Of a stretch of DNA of 64,000 nt, positions 20,044 through 27,709 are shown piece after piece. The notes beneath the pieces are model-generated. The model worked only from the letters and a program-made list of their open reading frames with translations. It was not told the origin of the DNA and searched no databases. The stretch's first letter is position 1. Every line of letters starts with the position of its first letter. The stretch comes from Salinibacter grassmerensis. GTDB lineage: Bacteria; Bacteroidota; Rhodothermia; Rhodothermales; Salinibacteraceae. A program made the position numbers and the translations under genes. Location of the stretch: NCBI RefSeq assembly GCF_947077765.1, contig NZ_CAMTTF010000010.1, positions 25,319-89,318 on the forward strand, written 5' to 3'.

Positions 20044-21549
20044 TCAAATCTCTGATCCGACGGTGGACTCTTCCAGTTCTTCCTGGACCCCTCGAAACTG
20101 CTCTAGCGCCGCCCCGAGGTTCTCGACGATGTCGCTGGCCAGCACATCGGGCTCCGGGAGGTTCTCGGTGTCCTCCAGGCTATCGTCCTTAAGCCAGAAG
20201 ATGTCAAGGTTCGTCTTGTCCCGCTCGATGAGTTCGTCGTACTCGTAGGCCTTGAACCGTTCGGTCTCTTCCCGGTCACGGCGGTTCTCCGGGTTGTAGC
20301 ACTCCAGAAAGTCGGTCAGGTCCTCATACGTCATCGGGTCCCGCTTCAGGGTAAAGTGCTTGTTGGTCCGGAGGTCGTAGATCCAGAGCGTCTCCGTCCA
20401 AGGGGTCGTGCTGGCGGGTTTCCGGTCGAAGAAAAGGACGTTGGCCTTCACCCCCTGGGCGTAGAAGATGCCCGTGGGCAGCCGCAGGAGCGTGTGCACG
20501 TCGTACTGGTTCAGAAGCCGCTTTCGGACCGTTTCTCCAGCCCCGCCTTCAAACAGCACGTTGTCCGGGACCACGATGGCGGCGGTCCCCCCGATGGACA
20601 GCATGTTGGCGACGTGCTGGAGGAAGTTGAGCTGCTTGTTGGACGTGCTCGTCCAGAAGTCATCTCGCTCGTAGGTTAGGGTCTGCTTCTGGCTTTCCCC
20701 CTCCTCGTTGAGGACCGTGAAGCTGGCCTTCTTGCCAAACGGTGGATTCGTGAGCACAAGGTCATACCGATCGTCCGGCTGGCTCACAAGGGAATCTTCC
20801 ACGACCACGGGTGGATCCTCGCTGTCGCTGATCTCCGTTGGCCCAATGCCGTGGAGGTACAGGTTCATCGTGCAGAGCCGAGCGGTGTTGTCGACGATTT
20901 CTCGGCCCTGGAAGGTTTCCTCCCGCAGGTCCTCCTTCTGATCGCGGGTGAGACTGTGGCCATCGGTGATGTGATCTTTTGCGGCCAAGAAGAACCCACC
21001 GGTTCCAGCCGCAGGGTCAGCAATCGTCTGGTCGGGCCCAGGGTCGACGGCATCGACCATCGCCTTGATCAGTGGGCGCGGAGTGAAGTACTGCCCAGCT
21101 CCGCTCTTGGTGTCCTGAGCGTTCTTCTCCAGAAGGCCCTCGTAGATGTCGCCCTTCACGTCTACGTCGAGGCCCATCCACGTCTCTTCGTCGATGTAGT
21201 CGATGAGACGGCGCAGACGGGCAGGGTTTTGAATTCGGTTCTGGGCCTTGCCGAAGATGATCCCAATCATTCCGCCCTGCGTCTGGAGCTCCTGTAGGGT
21301 ACGGCGGTACTGGCTCTGCAGGGCCTCGCCCTTGAGTTTATTGCCGTCCTCATCCTTCAGAAGGCGCTCCCACCGGTATTCGTCGGGGATAGACGACTCT
21401 TTGCCGAGCTCCCGGCGCTCTTGGTCCATCTTGAGGAACAGGAGGTACGTCAATTGCTCGACGTAGTCGCCGTAGCTGACGCCATCGTCCCGAAGGACAT
21501 CGCAAAAATTCCAGAGGCGTTGGACGATTTGTGGACTGTCGGCAGGCAT
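20044..21549 (-). CDS. hsdM: Type I restriction-modification DNA methyltransferase subunit
   Basis: A 501-residue adenine-N6 methyltransferase subunit. HsdM N-terminal helical domain (GVSYGDYVEQLTYLLFLKM at about 20-45), SAM-binding motif I DPAAGTGGFFLAA near 178, catalytic NPPF near 270 (LTNPPFGKKAS). It needs HsdS for DNA recognition. Here it is the last gene of the operon (hsdR, hsdS, X, PIN, hsdM), 21 bp after the PIN gene, an unusual order since hsdM usually comes first. The start ATG 21549 gives the expected N-terminus. All core motifs are intact. Confidence 0.93.
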   Translation of the reverse strand: MPADSPQIVQRLWNFCDVLRDDGVSYGDYVEQLTYLLFLKMDQERRELGKESSIPDEYRWERLLKDEDGNKLKGEALQSQYRRTLQELQTQGGMIGIIFGKAQNRIQNPARLRRLIDYIDEETWMGLDVDVKGDIYEGLLEKNAQDTKSGAGQYFTPRPLIKAMVDAVDPGPDQTIADPAAGTGGFFLAAKDHITDGHSLTRDQKEDLREETFQGREIVDNTARLCTMNLYLHGIGPTEISDSEDPPVVVEDSLVSQPDDRYDLVLTNPPFGKKASFTVLNEEGESQKQTLTYERDDFWTSTSNKQLNFLQHVANMLSIGGTAAIVVPDNVLFEGGAGETVRKRLLNQYDVHTLLRLPTGIFYAQGVKANVLFFDRKPASTTPWTETLWIYDLRTNKHFTLKRDPMTYEDLTDFLECYNPENRRDREETERFKAYEYDELIERDKTNLDIFWLKDDSLEDTENLPEPDVLASDIVENLGAALEQFRGVQEELEESTVGSEI

Positions 21550-21570
21550 CCTATGGGGGTTCCTGGTGAA

Positions 21571-22047
21571 TTAAAGATCGTACTCAGCGTCAGGATCGAC
21601 GTAAATTCGGTTGAGGAATTCGCCATCCAGGTGATCGAAGTCGTCATCAGTTGTTATCAGTGTCGCGCCCACAACGGACGCTGTTGCCGCAATCCAGACA
21701 TCATTCTTTCCCATATTACGGTCGGATTCGTCCATCTCTCGACCTGGCAGTGCGTTCTGGCTATAGGCGTCAATCTCAGCGTAATGGCCAATCAGGTCGC
21801 CTGACTGGAGAGGGACAACGCTCACGCTGTCCAGTTTGTATTGGAGCTCTTCCTTCTTACGGGTCCCCCAATCGAACTGGTACGCAAGGGAATGCAGCTC
21901 ACCTTTCGTGACCGCTGAGACGAGCGCAATATTGTTGCGTTCAAGGGGAGCGTGCTGCTGGTCGATATGCCGACTATAGGAAGTGTCTCGAACGTAGCCG
22001 ACAAAGACGTTGGTATCGAGGACATAGGTGTCCGAACCAGTAGACAT
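21571..22047 (-). CDS. PIN-domain ribonuclease (VapC-like) inside the restriction operon
   Basis: A 158-residue PIN domain. Metal-binding acidic residues are present: Asp11 (LDTNVF), Glu50 (VTKGEL), Asp in KNDVWIAATA and Asp in TTDDDFDHL. PIN toxins cleave tRNA, rRNA or mRNA. It starts 9 bp after the 316-aa gene and ends 21 bp before hsdM, so it must be co-expressed with the restriction enzyme. The layout resembles the anticodon nuclease PrrC embedded in the EcoprrI type I operon, which is kept silent by the Hsd complex and released when a phage inhibits restriction. That analogy is inference; the PIN assignment is firm. Confidence 0.88.
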   Translation of the reverse strand: MSTGSDTYVLDTNVFVGYVRDTSYSRHIDQQHAPLERNNIALVSAVTKGELHSLAYQFDWGTRKKEELQYKLDSVSVVPLQSGDLIGHYAEIDAYSQNALPGREMDESDRNMGKNDVWIAATASVVGATLITTDDDFDHLDGEFLNRIYVDPDAEYDL

Positions 22048-22056
22048 GTAGAGGCA

Positions 22057-23007
22057 TCAGTCAAGCGCGCTGAGAATATCGTCGATGGACTCATCCCCAG
22101 GCCAAGTCCCGCGGATCTTTTTTATATCGGCTCCAGCATCGAACTGTGATAAATCGCGTTCGCTAAGCGGCTGCTTTTCGGATGCCTCTTCCTCAATTTC
22201 AGTCCTCGATTGCTTGAAAAAATCGTCTCCGGTCTGAGCAGATCGGAGAGCACGGGCATCCACAAAACGGAGCGACCCAGCAGGAGTGAAGTGGGCTTGG
22301 CCTTGAACCGTGACTTCCTTACCCCAAAGATCACCAAGCTTTTCGGCGCCTATTTCGGTGGACTGGACCACGCCTTGGATAGTGTCACCTGTTTCCGTTT
22401 TGAGCTTGAACGAGCGTTGGCTGTATTCAATCACATCCAGTCTCCCAGAGAGCACGACAGAAAATGGAGGTGGGGTCTTCTGTTTGAGCCTTTGAGCTTG
22501 CTGGATGTGGGTGCGATTTACATCGAAGGCAACTTCCCCTGTATTTTTGTTGCGGAGTCTAAGAGTCTCACCGTTTTCGATCACGCGTTGAAAGGACTCG
22601 ATCGCAGACAGCACGCCGCTATCGTACCGGGGACTTTCACGGTCATCAGCAAATACGTCGTCCAAAGCATCCCCCAACAGGGTAAGCGCTGTCCACTCGC
22701 CGTTGGGCTTGGATCGCCAAAAGTCCTGTTGCTGTACGGCCTCCTCTGCCGTCTCTTTCAGAAGCGGGGCCCGAATTGGAAAGACGGTCGATCCTTCCTG
22801 CAGTCCTGTAACCAGGAACTGCGTGGACTCGGTCATCCAGTCCGGTTTCCGTCCCCGACGTGTACTTCTCCCCTCGACGGATAGGCGGAGCACCCGTCCG
22901 GAAGCATCAATGATTGCGTCAAGCAGGTCACGCAGAGCCATCGCGTCGATGGTCCCTGGTTCGGCGTCCAGCCCGCGCATCTCAATGTCGTATGGGACGT
23001 GGTCCAC
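22057..23007 (-). CDS. Unknown 316-aa protein, likely partner/antitoxin of the PIN protein
   Basis: No family recognised for most of it. Residues 1-60 include RDLLDAIIDASGRVLRLSVEGRSTR; a central part (about 195-265) has beta-strands like an OB/Sm-type fold (GRLDVIEYSQRSFKLKTETGDTIQGVVQSTE, WGKEVTVQGQAHF). The last ~20 residues end in a RGTWPGDESIDDILSALD-type tail, resembling the toxin-binding C-terminus of VapB-like antitoxins. It precedes the PIN gene by 9 bp, the usual antitoxin-then-toxin order, and lies 72 bp after hsdS. It could neutralise the PIN protein, bind nucleic acid, or link the PIN protein to the restriction complex. Confidence 0.6.
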   Translation of the reverse strand: MDHVPYDIEMRGLDAEPGTIDAMALRDLLDAIIDASGRVLRLSVEGRSTRRGRKPDWMTESTQFLVTGLQEGSTVFPIRAPLLKETAEEAVQQQDFWRSKPNGEWTALTLLGDALDDVFADDRESPRYDSGVLSAIESFQRVIENGETLRLRNKNTGEVAFDVNRTHIQQAQRLKQKTPPPFSVVLSGRLDVIEYSQRSFKLKTETGDTIQGVVQSTEIGAEKLGDLWGKEVTVQGQAHFTPAGSLRFVDARALRSAQTGDDFFKQSRTEIEEEASEKQPLSERDLSQFDAGADIKKIRGTWPGDESIDDILSALD

Positions 23008-23079
23008 GGCGACACGGGACAGAAGTGTGAGTAAAAGTGGATCTGGTCGTACCGTTGGGACAGCGGTGAGATTCGCTTT

Positions 23080-24660
23080 CTACAAGTCCATCTCAATTTG
23101 CTTGCTTGGGTCTGCGGAGCCCATCAGATCCTCAACGTCCGAATCTCCGTCGTTTCTGGATGTATCTGACTCCTCCGACGTCGTACCGTAGACCGAAGGA
23201 GGCAGGGCACCGTCCTCATGCGGCACCAGCTGGCCGCTGAAGGCTTGCTTGAGAATACTTTGCCGGAGCCGTTCACCTCGAACGTTTTCTCGTTCAGCGG
23301 TATCTGCGACGTCGTCAGCAACGGACAGCAGGCGCTCTGCTTCCTGTACTATCTCACGTTGCTCAGCCAGTGGAGGAAGTGGAAACGGCATCTTGCTGAA
23401 TCGTCTGGAGCCAAGGTGGGCAACACTGGTTGTTTGATTAGCCACATCCGCAAAACGCCCAGTATGCATGTAACCTTGGAAAATGAGGAGTGCGTACTGG
23501 CGGTCTAAAGATTCATATCCCCGAAATCGGATCAGTGTGTTTTGAAAACAGCAGTCAGGGGGGGTCCCTTGATACATTGCCGGGCGACCAACTAATTCAA
23601 GACTCTGTCCCTCGTTGAGGAGGATATCGCCCTCCTCAAGCTTATACTTCTTGTATGCTCGCTCGGAGAAGTGCATCTCTTTAACATCACTAGTATCGAT
23701 ACGCTCTTCAAAAACGTTCGCGACCCGCAGGTAGGGTACCATGTTTTCTCCGTCGTGGTATTCTGGAGCTCGTTGACGGCCCAATTGGACTTGACCCACC
23801 TGCTGCACTTGAACCCATCCCCAAGTTGAGGGGACATCGGGCAGCTCTGCTGAATCAGGCTGATCGTATGTCTTGAAGCGGCTTTTCCACCCACTTGGAG
23901 GCTCTTTACCTTTTGACTCGTATTTTTCCCATCGATACCAACTTTCCCAAAATTGTCTCCGCTCCTCCGTTATCCGCTCTAGCAACTGATCGGCAGGCTC
24001 GGAGTCGTGGGTGCGGCGCCAGTCGGCGGTAAGACGACCCTCGACGGCAGCCTGAAGGACGCTCAAGCGGTAGCGCTCCAGCTGCCGATCGGCGGTCTGG
24101 AGATCGCTCATCCCCGCGTCGAGGTTGGAGAACAGCTCTTCGATTTTATCAATGATGCGGCGTTGCTCGGAGAGAGGTGGAATGGGGACGTCCACTTTGC
24201 CTTCTAGAAAGCCCACTCCAATGCTTGCCTGATTGACATGGTTACGGCAGTGCATTCTGAAATACCCGTCCCGAAACAGGAACTGAAGCCAATGGGCGAC
24301 CCATTTTGAGTGAACTCCGTCTGCGAGATCCCGAATCCGAGTCATGTGGTTTGAGTGCGCCCAGTCCCTATCCAAGTCAATGTGCGCTGTCTTCCCAACC
24401 AGCTTAGGACTATTGGTATTGTTGAATAGGACATCCCCAGCTCTCAAAGGAGTATACTCCTCTTCGACGTATTTTACCTTCGACAAGTCGATCTCGCCAT
24501 CCTCGGAGATGTTCATCGGACGCAGGTGGGGCACTCCCTCCCCCTCCTGATTATGATCACCGCAGGGGAAGCCCGGACTGATTATACCTGCTATCTTCCC
24601 AAGCTTCTTTGAGGGCCAGTAATCTGGGAAGTCAAAAAGGTCTTCAGTGGTTTGACTCAT
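23080..24660 (-). CDS. hsdS: Type I restriction-modification specificity subunit
   Basis: A 526-residue specificity subunit with two target-recognition domains. TRD1 starts at WPSKKLGKIAGIISPG (about 14-30) and its spacer is IPPLSEQRRIIDKIEELFSNLDA near 160-183; TRD2 starts near 290 (STWGWVQVQQVGQVQLG) and its spacer is PPLAEQREIVQEAERLLSVADDVADTAE. The paired PPLxEQRxI motifs are diagnostic. It determines the two-part recognition sequence for HsdM and HsdR. Its start overlaps the hsdR stop by 4 bp (24657-24660). About 110 residues between the first spacer and TRD2 are longer than usual but typical of some archaeal/halophile subunits. Confidence 0.93.
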   Translation of the reverse strand: MSQTTEDLFDFPDYWPSKKLGKIAGIISPGFPCGDHNQEGEGVPHLRPMNISEDGEIDLSKVKYVEEEYTPLRAGDVLFNNTNSPKLVGKTAHIDLDRDWAHSNHMTRIRDLADGVHSKWVAHWLQFLFRDGYFRMHCRNHVNQASIGVGFLEGKVDVPIPPLSEQRRIIDKIEELFSNLDAGMSDLQTADRQLERYRLSVLQAAVEGRLTADWRRTHDSEPADQLLERITEERRQFWESWYRWEKYESKGKEPPSGWKSRFKTYDQPDSAELPDVPSTWGWVQVQQVGQVQLGRQRAPEYHDGENMVPYLRVANVFEERIDTSDVKEMHFSERAYKKYKLEEGDILLNEGQSLELVGRPAMYQGTPPDCCFQNTLIRFRGYESLDRQYALLIFQGYMHTGRFADVANQTTSVAHLGSRRFSKMPFPLPPLAEQREIVQEAERLLSVADDVADTAERENVRGERLRQSILKQAFSGQLVPHEDGALPPSVYGTTSEESDTSRNDGDSDVEDLMGSADPSKQIEMDL

Positions 24661-27440
24661 GCCGCAACAGCGTCGTTAAGTTCGTTGAGAATGTCGTCTA
24701 GCTCATCGTCGTCGAAGAGGGCGTAGGCCTTGTAGATCCCGCCCTTGTCCTCAAACGGGGAGTACTCAAAGTCGTCCTCCTCGATGGTCAGGTTCGCCGC
24801 GAGGTGCTCCTTAATCATCTCCAGCCACTCCAGCTGCTCGGCGGTGAACTTCTGCTGTCGGTCTTGGTGGCCCAGCCAGGCGTAGAAGCGCTCTTCAACC
24901 TCCTCGCGGAACGGCTCCAGCTCCTCCTCTTCCCCCATCGCGTGGCGGACTAGAGAGATGATATCGGTGAGGAGGCGGTCCTCTCCGGCGCCCTTGACCT
25001 TGCCCTCCTCCAGCCGGGCGTAGGCCTTCCACAGCTCCTCCGGCGTTGTCTCCAGGGGCGGCTGCTTGATCGCCTCCGCCAGCTCCTGGATCTGCTCCAA
25101 GGTGAGGTGACGGTCCCCATGAGGCTGGTCGTAGAAGATCTCCAGCGCCGTGATCTCGTCCTTGTTTTCCTCGATGAACTGCTCGAAGGACTCGATCCGG
25201 TCGTGGGCCCAGTTCGCGCTGGCCGGCGTCTCGTGTTCAACCTCAAGTACTTCATCCCGGCTCACGTCATCAATCGTGACGTAGCTTCGCTCCCGCACCC
25301 GTTGAATCGTGTCTCGTACCTCCGGATCCTCGATCGGCTTGCAGGCCTCATCGATCAGCTCCTCAGTCGCCTCGTCGATCTGCTTCTCCGTCGGGTCCTC
25401 CGTGCCGAACTTCTCTTGGGCTCGCCGCAGCTGCTCGTCGTAGTCGGCGGCGGTGACGAATCCCTCTGTGAGACCGGTCATCGTCTCTGTGTCGTGGCCG
25501 CGCTCCTCCGCGCTGCGGGCCAGTTCCTCCTCGATCTCCTCCCGGTCTTTCGGCTGCAGGGATCGGTTCATGCGGGCAAAGCGGTCTCCCAATGAGGACA
25601 TTGTGTCCTCGTCCCGGGCGCTTCCCTCCACGGCCCCGCGGACCAGTTGGTCGAAGGAAGCCGAGGGCTCGCGGTCCAAGGGGTTTGCGTCGGTCTTCTT
25701 GTTTTCGGTGACGCCCACCGCGTCGACGAGGACGAAGTGGGTCTTCGACAAGGCTTCCTCTCCGGACACCGCCTGGAGGTCCGAGGAATCGATGGTGCGG
25801 GTGCCACGCCCCAGCATCTGCTCGAAGTAGACACTGGACTGGACGTTGCGCATAAACAGCAGCAGCTCCAGGGGCTTCACGTCGGTCCCCGTCGAGATCA
25901 TGTCTACCGATACCACGACCCGCGGGTACACCGAGTTGCGGAACTGCTGAATCACGTCCTCCGGGTCCTGCACCGTGTAGGTGACCTTCTTCGCAAACCG
26001 GTTGCCCTTTTCGAACTCCTCCCGCAGGATGCGGAGGACATCATCGGCGTGGTTGTCGTCTTTGGTGAACACCAGCGTCTTCGGAAACATCGACCGGTCG
26101 GGGAAAAGCCGGTTTCTTGCTTCGTCCCGGAAGGTAGAGAGCACCGTCTGAATCTGGCTGGGAGCGACCACGTCACGGTCCAGCTCCGATCCTTCGTACT
26201 CCAGCTCCTCGTCCAGCTCCTGCATCCGGGTCTGCCGCGTCTTCTTTTCCCGCTGCTCGACGGTGTATCCGGCGTCGACGGAGCTGCCCTCTTCGGTGAT
26301 CTCCGTGCGGATCTTGAACACCTCGTAGGGGACGTTGACGTCGTGGGCCACCGACTTCTCGTATGGGTACTCGCTCACGAGTTGCTGCTGGAAAAAGCCC
26401 AGCGTCTGCTTCGAGGGGGTGGCCGTGAGCCCCACCAAAAACGCATCGAAGTACTCCAGGACCTGCCGCCAGACGTTGTAAATCGAGCGGTGGCACTCGT
26501 CGACGATGATAAAGTCGAACGTTTCCGGCGGCACCTCCGCGTTGTACATCACGTCCCGGATCACGCCGGTGGGCGTTGTCTCAAAGGCGGAGGTGTCTTC
26601 GTCGAGGTCGTCGGGGTCCCCGCCCTTCAGCATCGAGTAGACGCGCTGAATGGTCGTGATGCACACGTCCGACACGTCGTCAATCGTGCTGGACTGAAGG
26701 TGCTGGACGTTGTACTCCTGGGTGAAGGCGCGCCCGGTGTCCGGGATCGTGTACTGCTGAAACTCCTTCTCCGTCTGCTTTCCGAGGTTGGTGCGGTCGA
26801 CAAGAAAGAGGACCCGGCGGGCCTTTGCGTGCTTGAGCAGGCGGTAGCACTCCGTCACGGCCATGAACGTCTTGCCGCTTCCGGTGGCCATCTGCACGAG
26901 GGACCGTGGGTGGTTTCCCGCGAAGGACGTCTCCAGCTCCTCGATGGCCTCATACTGGCAGTCCCGCAGGGTCCCGTGCTGGAGGGGCGGCATCCGTTGG
27001 AGCCGCCTGCGGAGCGTCTCTGCCTGCCCAATCCAGTCGGCCAGCGTCTCCGGCTGGTGGAAGTGGAAAACCTCTCGGGCCCTCGGATTCGGGTCTCGGA
27101 GGTCCCGGAAGTTGGTCTCCACCCCCGTCGATTCGTACACAAACGGGAGGGGCTCTTCGGCAGCCGGAATCTTCTTTGGGTCACTTGTGGCGTAATCTTC
27201 AGACTGCTCGGCCACGCCGCCCAGCGGAGTCCCTTCAGGCTTGGCCTCGATGACGCCGACCGCCTCTCGATCCACTACAAGCAGGTAATCGGCCGGCCCA
27301 GTCTCAAAAGGATATTCCCGAATGGCAATTCCGTGGGCGGCTCCTGGATCATAGTCGTCTCGGTGCTGCACTGCCCACCCGGCCTGGCGGAGCATGCTGT
27401 CGATCTGGTCACGGGCATCGTCTTCAAGACCGTGCGGCAT
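24657..27440 (-). CDS. hsdR: Type I restriction-modification restriction (motor/nuclease) subunit
   Basis: A 927-residue HsdR. N-terminal nuclease of the PD-(D/E)xK kind with VIEAKPEG near residue 66 preceded by DYLLVVD; SF2 helicase with Walker A ATGSGKTF near 187, DECHR near 321, LTATPSKQT, and motif VI GRGTRTID; then an EcoEI-type C-terminal domain. It translocates DNA and cuts after collisions. First gene of the operon; its promoter must lie in the 27441-27628 gap. The length fits the EcoEI-like branch. All motifs look intact. Confidence 0.93.
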   Translation of the reverse strand: MPHGLEDDARDQIDSMLRQAGWAVQHRDDYDPGAAHGIAIREYPFETGPADYLLVVDREAVGVIEAKPEGTPLGGVAEQSEDYATSDPKKIPAAEEPLPFVYESTGVETNFRDLRDPNPRAREVFHFHQPETLADWIGQAETLRRRLQRMPPLQHGTLRDCQYEAIEELETSFAGNHPRSLVQMATGSGKTFMAVTECYRLLKHAKARRVLFLVDRTNLGKQTEKEFQQYTIPDTGRAFTQEYNVQHLQSSTIDDVSDVCITTIQRVYSMLKGGDPDDLDEDTSAFETTPTGVIRDVMYNAEVPPETFDFIIVDECHRSIYNVWRQVLEYFDAFLVGLTATPSKQTLGFFQQQLVSEYPYEKSVAHDVNVPYEVFKIRTEITEEGSSVDAGYTVEQREKKTRQTRMQELDEELEYEGSELDRDVVAPSQIQTVLSTFRDEARNRLFPDRSMFPKTLVFTKDDNHADDVLRILREEFEKGNRFAKKVTYTVQDPEDVIQQFRNSVYPRVVVSVDMISTGTDVKPLELLLFMRNVQSSVYFEQMLGRGTRTIDSSDLQAVSGEEALSKTHFVLVDAVGVTENKKTDANPLDREPSASFDQLVRGAVEGSARDEDTMSSLGDRFARMNRSLQPKDREEIEEELARSAEERGHDTETMTGLTEGFVTAADYDEQLRRAQEKFGTEDPTEKQIDEATEELIDEACKPIEDPEVRDTIQRVRERSYVTIDDVSRDEVLEVEHETPASANWAHDRIESFEQFIEENKDEITALEIFYDQPHGDRHLTLEQIQELAEAIKQPPLETTPEELWKAYARLEEGKVKGAGEDRLLTDIISLVRHAMGEEEELEPFREEVEERFYAWLGHQDRQQKFTAEQLEWLEMIKEHLAANLTIEEDDFEYSPFEDKGGIYKAYALFDDDELDDILNELNDAVAA

Positions 27441-27624
27441 GAAAAGTCGATGCTATAGCGAAAAAGCTTCGAGGGGAGTAAGCTTCCAGGCTTGAAGGGG
27501 CTGACTTTCGGAGCGTTACCGAACGTGCTGTAAATATTTGCGATCACAAAAACGAGACTGCGGTAGAGAATTGCGAGCCCACGTCCGAGACAGAATGGGG
27601 TTGTCTTACCAATGTTGTACCTTA

Positions 27625-27660
27625 AAACCCGTAAACCTTTGAAAAACGAAGGTTTACGGA
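27625..27660 (-). terminator. Hairpin terminator between the helicase gene and hsdR
   Basis: An 11-bp perfect inverted repeat, CCGTAAACCTT (27629-27639) and AAGGTTTACGG (27649-27659), with a 9-nt loop. Read on the minus strand the stem is followed by GTTTTAAGG, a short U run, downstream of the PLD-helicase stop at 27710 and upstream of the hsdR start. It is thus a likely terminator that separates the two transcription units. The U tract is short, so strength is uncertain. Confidence 0.6.
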
Positions 27661-27709
27661 GTAAAAGAGTAGGCGGTGCCGGGTTTCTCAAAAATAGTGC
27701 GTCTGACTT

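Noticed and set aside
25647..27458. 603-codon plus-strand frame opposite hsdR
   Set aside because: Antisense of a clear HsdR with all helicase motifs; GC-rich codons leave the complement open by chance.
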